From: Candidatus Cloacimonadota bacterium
GTDB taxonomy: Bacteria; Cloacimonadota; Cloacimonadia; Cloacimonadales; Cloacimonadaceae
Direction of reading: 5' to 3'
Length of the DNA: 6,924 nt
Assembly (NCBI GenBank): GCA_012519465.1
Contig: JAAYQD010000015.1
Coordinates: forward strand, 1 to 6,924
The notes beneath the pieces were generated by a model, which saw nothing but the letters and a program-made list of their open reading frames with translations, was not told the DNA's origin and did no database searches. Of this stretch, positions 1-6,590 are shown one piece after another. A program made the translations under genes and the position numbers. The stretch's first letter is position 1. Each line of letters begins with the position of its first letter.

Positions 1-1127
1 CTTTGGCAGAGCATATCAGCGGTCAGAAGATAATCCAGCTCTTCAATCAATACAGGGTGAAGCGTCAGGAATTTGCCGATATCAACCAGGATTATTTTAA
101 GGCATCATTCAAACAACTTAGGCTGTTTGCCTTTTTCCGTCCCATCATCCACGTATCTTCACAGATCGCCGTGGCGCTCATCATCTGGTATGGTGGCGGG
201 CAGATACTGCGCAACGTGATCACCATCGGTCTTTTGATGGCATTCACCCAGTATATCCACAAGCTGTTTGAACCCATCAACAACTTCTCTGAAAAGTTCA
301 ACGTTTTGCAGGGTGCTTTGGCAGGTGCGGAGCGCATCTTTGATCTGATGGATGAAAAGACAGAGGATTATCGCCCCGAGAAACAGCGTAATATCAAGCT
401 GGAAGGGGAGATTGAATTTGATGGTGTGTGGCTGGCATACAACCCCGGTGAATGGGTGCTCAAAGACATCAGCTTTAAGATAAAGCCAGGGGAGAAGATA
501 GCCCTCGTGGGGCATACAGGCAGTGGGAAGACCTCCATTGTAAACCTGATCCTATCCTTGTATCCCTATCAAAAAGGCGAAATCCGTATCGATGGCAAAC
601 CGCTAAATAGCTATGCCCTAAACGATATCAGGTCCAATGTGGGAATAGTGCAACAGGATGTGTTTATCTTCAGCGGCAATATCCATGAGAATATTGCCCT
701 CAATAATGATAAGCTCAGTTCTGAGGAAATACGGCAAGTGGCAAAGTATGTGAATGCCGATAAATTTATCTCCCAATTGCCTGCCAAATATGAAGAACCG
801 GTGATGGAGCGCGGAGCCACCCTCTCCACGGGGCAGAGGCAGCTAATCGCCTTTGCACGTGTGTTGGCTTATGATCCATCCATCTTTATCTTGGATGAAG
901 CCACCTCCAATATCGATACAGAAACAGAGCTTCTCATCCAAGATGCGCTGAAAAAGATTATCGAAAACCGCTCTTCCATCATGATAGCCCACCGTCTTTC
1001 CACCATCCAACACGTGGATCGTATCCTTGTCTTGCACAAGGGAGAGCTGGTGGAAGAAGGGTCTCATTTTGAACTTTTGGATCAAAAGGGGCTCTATTAT
1101 GATCTTTACAGATTGCAGTATACCTAA
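1..1127 (+). CDS. ABC exporter, fused permease/ATPase, 3' part (5' end outside window)
   Basis: The first complete codon is at position 3 and no start lies in the window, so this is the C-terminal 374 residues of a protein usually near 580-600 residues. Residues 1-110 are the end of a type I exporter membrane domain: the helix-like stretch AEHISGQKIIQLFNQ is typical of an intracellular loop, and two hydrophobic segments lie near 44-66 and 73-92. Residues 135-374 form a complete ATPase: A-loop Tyr146, Walker A GHTGSGKT (170-177), Q-loop Gln217/218, signature LSTGQ (274-278), Walker B IFILDE (294-299) with catalytic Glu299, D-loop SNID (302-305) and switch His330. The family exports lipids, drugs or peptides across the inner membrane; the substrate cannot be read here. 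The LSTGQRQL form recalls the YheH-like subunit of heterodimeric exporters, so a partner ABC gene may lie just upstream (inference). All catalytic residues are intact. Confidence 0.93.
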   Translation, partial: LAEHISGQKIIQLFNQYRVKRQEFADINQDYFKASFKQLRLFAFFRPIIHVSSQIAVALIIWYGGGQILRNVITIGLLMAFTQYIHKLFEPINNFSEKFNVLQGALAGAERIFDLMDEKTEDYRPEKQRNIKLEGEIEFDGVWLAYNPGEWVLKDISFKIKPGEKIALVGHTGSGKTSIVNLILSLYPYQKGEIRIDGKPLNSYALNDIRSNVGIVQQDVFIFSGNIHENIALNNDKLSSEEIRQVAKYVNADKFISQLPAKYEEPVMERGATLSTGQRQLIAFARVLAYDPSIFILDEATSNIDTETELLIQDALKKIIENRSSIMIAHRLSTIQHVDRILVLHKGELVEEGSHFELLDQKGLYYDLYRLQYT

Positions 1128-1170
1128 GTGGAAAGTTGCTTTCAATGCCGGATGCAGAGTCAAAAAGATA

Positions 1171-1198
1171 TTGACAGAATATCGGCTTTGATGATACT
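1171..1198 (+). promoter_or_regulatory. Candidate sigma-70-type promoter for the secreted-protein gene
   Basis: A perfect -35 box TTGACA (1171-1176) is followed after 16 bp by GATACT (1193-1198), which matches four of six -10 positions. Transcription would start near 1205, giving an untranslated leader of about 37 bases with AGGAGG at 1232-1237, four bases before the ATG at 1242. The upstream ABC gene has no clear terminator, so read-through is also possible. The consensus used is that of common sigma-70 factors; the host's own consensus is unknown. Confidence 0.45.
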
Positions 1199-1241
1199 TG
1201 GATTTAGTAACTAAATATATCCTTGATTCATAGGAGGATCA

Positions 1242-4016
1242 ATGAAAAAAAGCTGGCTGATCATTTTAGCCCTGACACTCGTAACAGCCATGTTTGCCTA
1301 CGAGGTGGTGGCATGGCATGAAGACTTTGAAGGAGACATCTCCGGATGGACTCACTTTGACGGCAATGAACCACCCAACAATTGGCATATCTATAACTAT
1401 GGCGGAACCCAAGGTGATGTGTGGTGGATGGGAGACCCCGAATTGGCACAAGGCGCCAATATCGGTGGCTATCTCAGTCATCAATACCTTGTATTGGACA
1501 CCCCTGCCCGCACCCTTACCGCTGCAAACGCAACCCTCAATTTCAAATTGCGCTACCATGTGGAAGACCTTGGTGAGCATGAAGGTTATAATGGCTGGGA
1601 CGCCTGTAATGTTCGTATCTCTACCGACGGTGGCACTACCTGGCAGGTGATTACTGGAACCCCTGTTTATAATGCCACTTCCTGCTATTCCTTTGGCCAT
1701 GAACATGGCGAAGGCCCCGGAGTGCCCGGCTGGGGAGGTCATATCCTCGAATGGACAGACGCCACATTCAACCTCAGCGCCTACGTGGGCAAGAGCGTGA
1801 AAATCCGCTTTGCCTTTGCTTCCGACCCTGCCTATGACACTACCAACAACCGTGCCATGTTTGGCATGATGGTGGACGACATTTCCTTTGGCGGATACAC
1901 CAACAATGGTGTGGACGATGGTCAAATGACCTGGCAGAGCTTGGTGCCTCTGGGTGGAGACCTCTGGCATCTTGCCACAGATCCTATTGCACCTTCCCCC
2001 ACACACATCATGAAATGTCAAAACGCTCAGGGCTCTTATAACCCCAATATGCTCAACTACTTGGTAAGCCCTCCCATTCAGCTTCCCAATAGTGGCGAAA
2101 TCCGTGCGGACTTCATGCTCCAAGGTGAATTTATCGATAACGACGCCTTCCCCAACGTCGATTATTTTGGCTGGGAGATTTCCATCGATGATGGCGAATC
2201 CTGGCGTTATATGAGCAATCCTTATGATGACCCCAACCAATCAAACTATGTATATTCGGATGCTCCCGATGTATGGATGTCCATGGTGGGTGCCTATAGC
2301 TTGGATGGATATATCAGTGACTTTGCTGGTGAAATCATTCGTTTCCGCTGGATGTTCAGAAGTGACGAAGACCAGCCCCAAGGCATTGGTATCATGATTG
2401 ACGATGTAAAGATCTATAACGATATCTTTATTGCTGCTCCTGATGAATTGACCGCAGACGTGGAAGGTTCAAATGTGACCCTCACCTGGACTATGGACGG
2501 TGGCGGTGGCGGCGGCGAAGAAGGCTGGCTGCATTATGACGGCGAAAATATGGGTAACGCCATCGGAACCGGTTCTGAAGCTGATTTTGACGTGGCAGCC
2601 AAATGGGATGCTGCTGGTGATTATGGCATCAACCCCTGGGTGGGCATGAATATCACCAAGATCAAGTTCTTCCCCTCAGAAGCAAATTGTGAATATGCAA
2701 TACGCGTTTGGACAGGCGGCGCAGGAACCTTGGCTTATGACCAGGCAGTGCCCAATCCAGCAATCGGTCAATGGAATGAGATTACCTTGACTACACCCTT
2801 TACCATCCCATCAGGCACATCACTGATGGCAGGATATCGCTGTAACACTCAAACCGGACATCCCGCCGGTTGTGATGAAGGCCCCGAAGTGAACGGCTAT
2901 GGCAACATGATGCGCTTCCAAGGCTCTTGGACCACACTTACAAACCTCAGCTCCGCACTTACCTACAACTGGAATATCCGTGTTTATGTGCAGGATGCCG
3001 CAGGACGTGAGTATGAAATCACCGAACTGCCCTCCAATAGCCAACACAGCACCGGTACCCTTGCCGTACACAAAGATGAGAGCCGTCGCGATGCCTCTTC
3101 CTTCAAGATTTTCCGCAACCAGATGCAGATTGATGAAATAGCAGGCAACCTGCGCACCTATACCGATATGAACGTGGAAGGCGGCTTGCACTACTATTAT
3201 CTTACTGCAATGTATGGTGATAACGAATCCACTGCCTCCAATATTGCCAGCGCCTTTGTGATGCCCAGTATGCATGTGGAATTGGGCAACGATGATGGCA
3301 GCGCAGAAAGCGGATACAACGTGGGTGCTGCACGCCAGATGGCTGTAAAGATGAGCTATGACGGTCCTGTCGATCTGAAATATGCCAAAATCTATGTGCA
3401 TACCGCCAATGCACAGGGCATCATCATTCGTATCTTTGACAACGATGGCCCCGATGGAATGCCCAACACCCAGTTGGCTCAGTTCCAATATCCTGCCGCT
3501 TCCGTGGTGGAAGGATGGAACTATGTGCAAATGCCTGATGGCATCAACATCCCTGATGGCCAATTCTATGTTGGCATCTATGAAGCAGCAAACGCTCCCG
3601 CCATCGGCGTGGATACCTCTTCCAACGGCAACAGCTATATCCGCACTGGCAGCACTTGGGAAGCATTTACTGCCGGCGAATTGATGATTCGTGCCATTGT
3701 GGAGCCCAAAGTAAGCAGCGATGATCCCATCCTGTCTCCTGTAGTGTTGGATGCCACAAACTATCCCAACCCCTTCAACCCCGAAACCACCATCGCATTC
3801 AGCGTTCCCACCACGGGAGCCACCACAGTGAAGATCTATAACCTCAAAGGTCAAGTGGTGCGCAGCCTGGTGAACGACCTGCGTGCTGCCGGTCAGCATG
3901 TGGTGATTTGGAATGGTAAGGACGACAGTGGCAATTCAGTATCCAGCGGATTGTATCTCTATCGCGTTTCCAACGATGGAAAGAACATCACCCGCAAGAT
4001 GCTCTTGAGTAAATAA
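1242..4016 (+). CDS. Secreted multidomain beta-sandwich protein with FlgD-like/type IX sorting tail
   Basis: The 924-residue protein starts at an ATG with AGGAGG four bases upstream. Residues 1-19 or 1-24 are a signal peptide (KK, hydrophobic core, cleavage after MFA or VVA). Residues 26-218 and about 226-393 are two related MAM/jelly-roll-like modules, each with a D-G/D-G-x-[ST]-W strand (129-134, 316-321) and a closing G-x-M-[VI]-D-D motif (208-213, 383-388). A fibronectin type III domain begins at 399-417 (VTLTWT) and resumes at 618-673; residues 418-617, opening with six glycines (420-425), form an inserted beta domain. A related beta domain spans about 680-820. Residues 830-924 carry the NYPNPFNPET motif (840-849) and a GLYLYRV...KMLL ending, as in type IX secretion sorting domains or FlgD-like Ig domains. 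No protease or glycosidase catalytic motif is visible. It is probably a cell-surface or released adhesin, or a substrate-binding protein; the ligand is unknown. Confidence 0.9.
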   Translation: MKKSWLIILALTLVTAMFAYEVVAWHEDFEGDISGWTHFDGNEPPNNWHIYNYGGTQGDVWWMGDPELAQGANIGGYLSHQYLVLDTPARTLTAANATLNFKLRYHVEDLGEHEGYNGWDACNVRISTDGGTTWQVITGTPVYNATSCYSFGHEHGEGPGVPGWGGHILEWTDATFNLSAYVGKSVKIRFAFASDPAYDTTNNRAMFGMMVDDISFGGYTNNGVDDGQMTWQSLVPLGGDLWHLATDPIAPSPTHIMKCQNAQGSYNPNMLNYLVSPPIQLPNSGEIRADFMLQGEFIDNDAFPNVDYFGWEISIDDGESWRYMSNPYDDPNQSNYVYSDAPDVWMSMVGAYSLDGYISDFAGEIIRFRWMFRSDEDQPQGIGIMIDDVKIYNDIFIAAPDELTADVEGSNVTLTWTMDGGGGGGEEGWLHYDGENMGNAIGTGSEADFDVAAKWDAAGDYGINPWVGMNITKIKFFPSEANCEYAIRVWTGGAGTLAYDQAVPNPAIGQWNEITLTTPFTIPSGTSLMAGYRCNTQTGHPAGCDEGPEVNGYGNMMRFQGSWTTLTNLSSALTYNWNIRVYVQDAAGREYEITELPSNSQHSTGTLAVHKDESRRDASSFKIFRNQMQIDEIAGNLRTYTDMNVEGGLHYYYLTAMYGDNESTASNIASAFVMPSMHVELGNDDGSAESGYNVGAARQMAVKMSYDGPVDLKYAKIYVHTANAQGIIIRIFDNDGPDGMPNTQLAQFQYPAASVVEGWNYVQMPDGINIPDGQFYVGIYEAANAPAIGVDTSSNGNSYIRTGSTWEAFTAGELMIRAIVEPKVSSDDPILSPVVLDATNYPNPFNPETTIAFSVPTTGATTVKIYNLKGQVVRSLVNDLRAAGQHVVIWNGKDDSGNSVSSGLYLYRVSNDGKNITRKMLLSK

Positions 4017-4035
4017 ACAAACCTTTCACAAATAG

Positions 4036-4068
4036 AAAAAGCCCCGGTCTTTTGGATCGGGGCTTTTT
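4036..4068. terminator. Bidirectional intrinsic terminator between convergent genes
   Basis: A 14-bp stem (4036-4049 with 4055-4068, one G-T wobble) closes a 5-base loop. The stem has a GCCCCG core flanked by A5 on the left and T5 on the right, so either strand yields a GC-rich hairpin followed by U residues. It lies 19 bases after the secreted-protein stop and 24 bases past the uracil-DNA glycosylase stop on the other strand, so it can end both units. Confidence 0.92.
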
Positions 4069-4092
4069 GGTAGAGGAGATTAAAATAGGGTT

Positions 4093-4737
4093 TTAAGTGT
4101 TAAGGCTCAGATAGTGTTTTTGAAAGCGTTGCAGGTCTTCCCAGGCAGGCCGCTTGAGGTGTTCGTTACGCAGCAGGGCAGCAGGATGATAGATCACATA
4201 GGCGGGTCTATCCATAAAGGTTTGCACGTCTTTACGCAGATCTCCCAGGCTCGCATTGGTATTGAGCAGAAACTGGGCTGAAACCAAGCCCAAAAAGATA
4301 AACATCTGCGGCTGGATAATCTGTATTTGCTCGATGAGGTAGGGCAGGCAGGCGGCTCTTTCAGCGATGGTGGGCTCGCGGTTTGCCGGAGGGCGGCATT
4401 TGGCGATATTGGTGATATACACTTCATCGCGTTGAAGCTGGATGGCAGCCAACATTTTGGTGAGCAATTCTCCTGCCCGTCCGATAAAGGGGCGACCCTT
4501 GAGGTCTTCCTGCTGGCCGGGTGCCTCTCCGATGATCATCACCTTTGCAAAGGGATTGCCCTCTCCATACACAAGGTTGGTTCTGCCTTGGCTGAGGTCA
4601 CATTTGCTGCATTGTGCATACTGTATTGCCAATTCCTGCAGCTTCTCTTTGCGACCCACGCCAGATTTTTCTATTTCTTTGATGCCGCTATTTAGCAACA
4701 GTTCCAGATGTTGGCGAAGTTGTTTGCGGCTTATCAC
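4093..4737 (-). CDS. Family 4 (4Fe-4S) uracil-DNA glycosylase
   Basis: The 214-residue protein is a type 4 uracil-DNA glycosylase, which removes uracil left by cytosine deamination and so starts base excision repair. Four cysteines that would hold the iron-sulfur cluster are present: Cys43 and Cys46 (CSKC), Cys114 (KCRPP) and Cys130. The water-activating motif GEAPG (70-74) is followed by the family's EDLKGRPFIGRAGELL stretch, including uracil-stacking Phe84. The second active-site motif is YHPAALLRN (183-191) with His184. Length is normal for the family, with a short N-terminal helical extension. The start is GTG (4735-4737): its GTGA overlaps the TGA of the upstream gene by 4 nt, no other start occurs before residue 67, and no clear Shine-Dalgarno sequence is visible. 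Translation is therefore probably coupled to the upstream gene. It is the last gene of the operon. Confidence 0.93.
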   Translation of the reverse strand: MISRKQLRQHLELLLNSGIKEIEKSGVGRKEKLQELAIQYAQCSKCDLSQGRTNLVYGEGNPFAKVMIIGEAPGQQEDLKGRPFIGRAGELLTKMLAAIQLQRDEVYITNIAKCRPPANREPTIAERAACLPYLIEQIQIIQPQMFIFLGLVSAQFLLNTNASLGDLRKDVQTFMDRPAYVIYHPAALLRNEHLKRPAWEDLQRFQKHYLSLNT

Positions 4738-5168
4738 TCGTCGTCGTCTAAATCGTCATCATCGTCATCGTCAGCAAACTGGTCATCATCGTCGTCATCG
4801 TCATCATCGTCAGCCCAGGGTTTCACCACCTCTTCCGGAGGCTCGTTGGTAAAGCGAAGGGAATCATCGATCGTCTCTTCGTTCAAATCGCTATCCACGC
4901 CTTCATCTGAATCAAACGGTGATGGTTCAATGCCACCGCTCTCTTGTGCAGCCAACAATTCAGCTTCAGCTATCTCCGTGATGTAATCCGGTATATCGTT
5001 ATCGGCAACGTGTTGCATGGAAAGCACGGCAAAGTTTTCTCCCAGCTTGTTGCGCACATAAGCGGGCAATTGGCTGAGGCGCCCTGCCTCCAGCTTGGAA
5101 AGCAGGCAGAACAGATAGTTCATATCCGCTTTTTCCAAAAAGTGTTCTATTTTGGGGTCAATCATCAT
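4734..5168 (-). CDS. rpoZ: Small acidic protein, probable divergent RNA polymerase omega subunit
   Basis: The 144-residue protein has two parts. Residues 1-75 resemble RNA polymerase omega in pattern: an LEK then N-x-L-x-x-LL segment (11-24), an RLSQL stretch (30-34) where omega has RARQL, and AVLS...V...I (47-59) where omega has the conserved AL..I...I helix. Identity is low, so the assignment leans on position: rpoZ directly follows gmk in many bacteria. Omega helps fold and assemble the beta' subunit. Residues 80-144 form an acidic, probably disordered tail with Asp runs at 120-129 (ten) and 133-139 (seven), ending LDDDE. This tail is unusual for omega. An AGGAGA site (5174-5179) lies 6 nt before the ATG at 5168; a second ATG follows at once. 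The gene overlaps gmk by 11 nt and the glycosylase gene by 4 nt. The alternative is an uncharacterised acidic protein. Confidence 0.5.
   Translation of the reverse strand: MMIDPKIEHFLEKADMNYLFCLLSKLEAGRLSQLPAYVRNKLGENFAVLSMQHVADNDIPDYITEIAEAELLAAQESGGIEPSPFDSDEGVDSDLNEETIDDSLRFTNEPPEEVVKPWADDDDDDDDDDQFADDDDDDDLDDDE
4738..4811 (-). repeat. GAC/GAT trinucleotide tract encoding polyaspartate
   Basis: Twenty Asp codons lie in three blocks (4782-4811, 4752-4772 and 4740-4748), broken by Gln-Phe-Ala and Leu. GAC and GAT are mixed irregularly, so the DNA is not a perfect microsatellite. This favours selection for an acidic peptide over recent slippage, although any slippage by whole codons would stay in frame. 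Confidence 0.85.
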
Positions 5169-5784
5169 GTGTTTCTCCTAAAAACTCTTGTGCAGGAGAG
5201 TGGTACCGGGTTACGCGGTGTTCCTCGGCAGCGATGATATTTTGCACATCCTGCACTGCGATATGCAGATCATCGTTTATCACCAGATAATCATAATCCG
5301 GAATGTCTTTTAGCTCCTTATGAGCTATCCTTAGCCGTTTTTCTATTTCCTGCATGCTATCCGTGCCGCGCTTGATCAGCCTCTCACGCAAAATCTGCAT
5401 GGAAGGCGGAATGATAAATATCTTCACGCGAGGCACATCTGTATGGGTGATCTGGGCGGCGCCTTGCACGTCTATATCCATCGCCACATGTCTGCCAAGA
5501 TCCAAGCGGCTGCGGATATAGCTGATAGAGGTGCCATACCAGCGGCCAAAAACGTTGGCAGTTTCCAAAAAGTCGCCCTGTTCTTTGCGGGCAAAAAACT
5601 CATCTTCTGTTACGAAGTGGTAATGAATACCGTTTTGTTCTTCACCCCTGGGGGCACGTGTGGTATAGGAAATAGAATAATCCACACGGGGATTGGTCTT
5701 TATCAATTCCGTGAGGATGCTGCTTTTACCTCCTCCCGAAGGAGCAGACAGGATTATCAGAAAGCTCTTGCTGGGGGATATCAC
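5158..5784 (-). CDS. gmk: Guanylate kinase
   Basis: The 208-residue protein phosphorylates GMP or dGMP to the diphosphate with ATP, in the cytoplasm, an essential step of GTP supply. It has the P-loop APSGGGKSS (14-22), the GMP-binding SYTTRAPRGEE block (39-49), Tyr55, Glu74 in the ETANVFGRWYGTS lid segment, the DIDVQGA strand (103-109) and the family's basic RERLIKRG stretch (133-140). Length matches the family. The start is a GTG (5782-5784): an in-frame TAA, the gcvH stop, lies 21 nt upstream, and no other start occurs before residue 102. I see no Shine-Dalgarno sequence before it, so translation may depend on ribosomes finishing gcvH 18 nt upstream. Its 3' end overlaps the omega-like gene by 11 nt, matching the common gmk-rpoZ pairing. 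Confidence 0.96.
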   Translation of the reverse strand: MISPSKSFLIILSAPSGGGKSSILTELIKTNPRVDYSISYTTRAPRGEEQNGIHYHFVTEDEFFARKEQGDFLETANVFGRWYGTSISYIRSRLDLGRHVAMDIDVQGAAQITHTDVPRVKIFIIPPSMQILRERLIKRGTDSMQEIEKRLRIAHKELKDIPDYDYLVINDDLHIAVQDVQNIIAAEEHRVTRYHSPAQEFLGETHDD

Positions 5785-5802
5785 AAAGGTTTGGGTTTTG
5801 CT

Positions 5803-6183
5803 TTAGGATTCCACCATGCGGCGATAATCAAGAGCGCTCATCAGCTTTTCCACTTCTTCAGGGGTGCTGATGCGCACTTTGAACAGCCAGCCTTCTTCGT
5901 AAGGGGATTCGTTGATCAAATCAGGCTTGTCATCCAAATCGTTGTTGCGTTCTTCCACCACGCCGCTGAGGGGGCAGATAATGTCTTCCACAGCTTTCAC
6001 TGCTTCGATGGAGCCACAGGGCTCATCTGCAGATACTTTGGCGCCCAAATCAGGCAATTCCACAAACACGATATCACCCAGTTCGCTTTGGGCAAAATCA
6101 GTAAGACCGATCGTTGCCAATCCGTCTTGAATTCTTATCCATTCATGACTCTCAGAGTAGTACAAATCATCATGTAACAGCAT
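5803..6183 (-). CDS. gcvH: Glycine cleavage system H protein
   Basis: The 126-residue protein is the lipoylated carrier of the glycine cleavage complex. Its lipoyl arm takes the aminomethyl group from the P protein, hands it to T for methylene-tetrahydrofolate formation, and is reoxidised by L. The lipoyl lysine is Lys63 in GSIEAVKAVEDI (58-69). Other family marks are the N-terminal SESHEWIR (10-17), IGLTDFAQSELGDIVFVELP (25-44), and the C-terminal NESPYEEGWLFKV (91-103). Length is normal. The ATG at 6181-6183 is preceded by GGAGGA (6188-6193) at a 4-nt spacing. It is the first gene of the leftward cluster, and gmk follows after 18 nt. No gcvT, gcvP or lpd gene is in the window, so the rest of the complex must be encoded elsewhere. 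Confidence 0.97.
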   Translation of the reverse strand: MLLHDDLYYSESHEWIRIQDGLATIGLTDFAQSELGDIVFVELPDLGAKVSADEPCGSIEAVKAVEDIICPLSGVVEERNNDLDDKPDLINESPYEEGWLFKVRISTPEEVEKLMSALDYRRMVES

Positions 6184-6204
6184 TTAATCCTCCATATAAG
6201 GTGT

Positions 6205-6232
6205 ATATTATTAGTATGAAGCCAAATCTCAA
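6205..6232 (-). promoter_or_regulatory. Candidate promoter for the gcvH-gmk-rpoZ-udg operon
   Basis: On the - strand, TTGAGA (6232-6227) is followed after 16 bp by TAATAT (6210-6205), in an AT-rich stretch directly before the gcvH ribosome binding site. The leader would be only about 15 bases. A perfect TTGACA lies further upstream (6251-6246), but I find no good -10 box at the right distance from it. Confidence 0.35.
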
Positions 6233-6275
6233 GATACTCAGTTTGTGTCAAGAACATAATGCTTTTGCCCTCTGA

Positions 6276-6293
6276 TCCCTGTCCCCTGACCCC
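6276..6293. repeat. 18-bp C-rich direct repeat, copy 1
   Basis: TCCCTGTCCCCTGACCCC occurs here and again, identically, at 6670-6687. Copy 1 is followed within a few bases by a small hairpin, CAAGC-TCA-GCTTG (6299-6311). Copy 2 is likewise followed by CGGC-GTAA-GCCG (6690-6701). Confidence 0.85.
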
Positions 6294-6325
6294 CTGCGCA
6301 AGCTCAGCTTGTGTCTCGCCCAACC

Positions 6326-6498
6326 ATTTGTCATTCATTATTCTTTATTCATTGCGAGCGAAGCGAGCACTATAAAGAGTCTCGGCAGAGACGATATATT
6401 GGGTCAACTCAATATATAACAATATGATACGAATCTCGGAGAGACGGCATTTTAGGCTCGTCGGGCGAGCTATGAATAAAGAATAGTGAATGACAAAT
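6326..6498. repeat. 173-bp imperfect palindrome with 27-bp terminal arms
   Basis: The left arm 6326-6352 and right arm 6472-6498 are reverse complements at 26 of 27 positions. Further inside and in the same register, CGAGC (6364-6368) pairs with GCTCG (6456-6460), and GTCTC (6379-6383) with GAGAC (6441-6445). Near the centre, ATATATTG (6394-6401) pairs with CAATATAT (6410-6417) around an 8-base loop. Local alternatives exist: GTCTC-GGCA-GAGAC (6379-6392), TCTC-GGA-GAGA (6434-6444) and GCTCG-TCGGG-CGAGC (6456-6470). The whole could form one long hairpin or a cluster of small ones. It resembles a MITE or extragenic palindromic element; it has no coding capacity. Confidence 0.85.
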
Positions 6499-6590
6499 AC
6501 TGAATGGTTACCCCCGTCTTCCGTCCTGTAAGAGCTTCTTTAACAACCGGTTAAAACCTGAGAAACCACCGACTGAAGCCTGTATTACCT

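Noticed and set aside
1130..1143. Terminator after the ABC exporter gene
   Set aside because: The GAAAG-TTG-CTTTC stem is only 5 bp, AT-rich, and has no T-run.
1266..2240. A 324-codon open frame on the - strand inside the secreted-protein gene
   Set aside because: It is antisense to a clear coding region with a signal peptide and domains, has no ribosome site or recognisable motif, and is explained by codon bias of the real gene.
2820..3899. A 359-codon open frame on the - strand inside the secreted-protein gene
   Set aside because: Same reason: an antisense shadow rich in His, Gly and Ile, with no domain features.
4708..4986. A + strand open frame with long serine runs
   Set aside because: The serine run is only the complement of the Asp codons of the omega-like gene.
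5443..6177. A 244-codon open frame on the + strand across gmk and gcvH
   Set aside because: It is antisense to two well-identified genes and has no protein family features.
6246..6251. TTGACA as the main -35 box of the gcvH operon
   Set aside because: At 16-18 bp spacing, the sequence on the - strand (GATTTG and neighbours) is a poor -10 box; the site at 6205-6232 fits better.
6184..6320. Glycine riboswitch in front of gcvH
   Set aside because: The conserved GCCGAAGG-type core and tandem aptamer layout are absent, and the likely leader is too short.
6135..6338. A 67-codon - strand open frame upstream of gcvH
   Set aside because: It crosses the gcvH start, the promoter candidate and repeat DNA, and lacks a ribosome site and any family resemblance.
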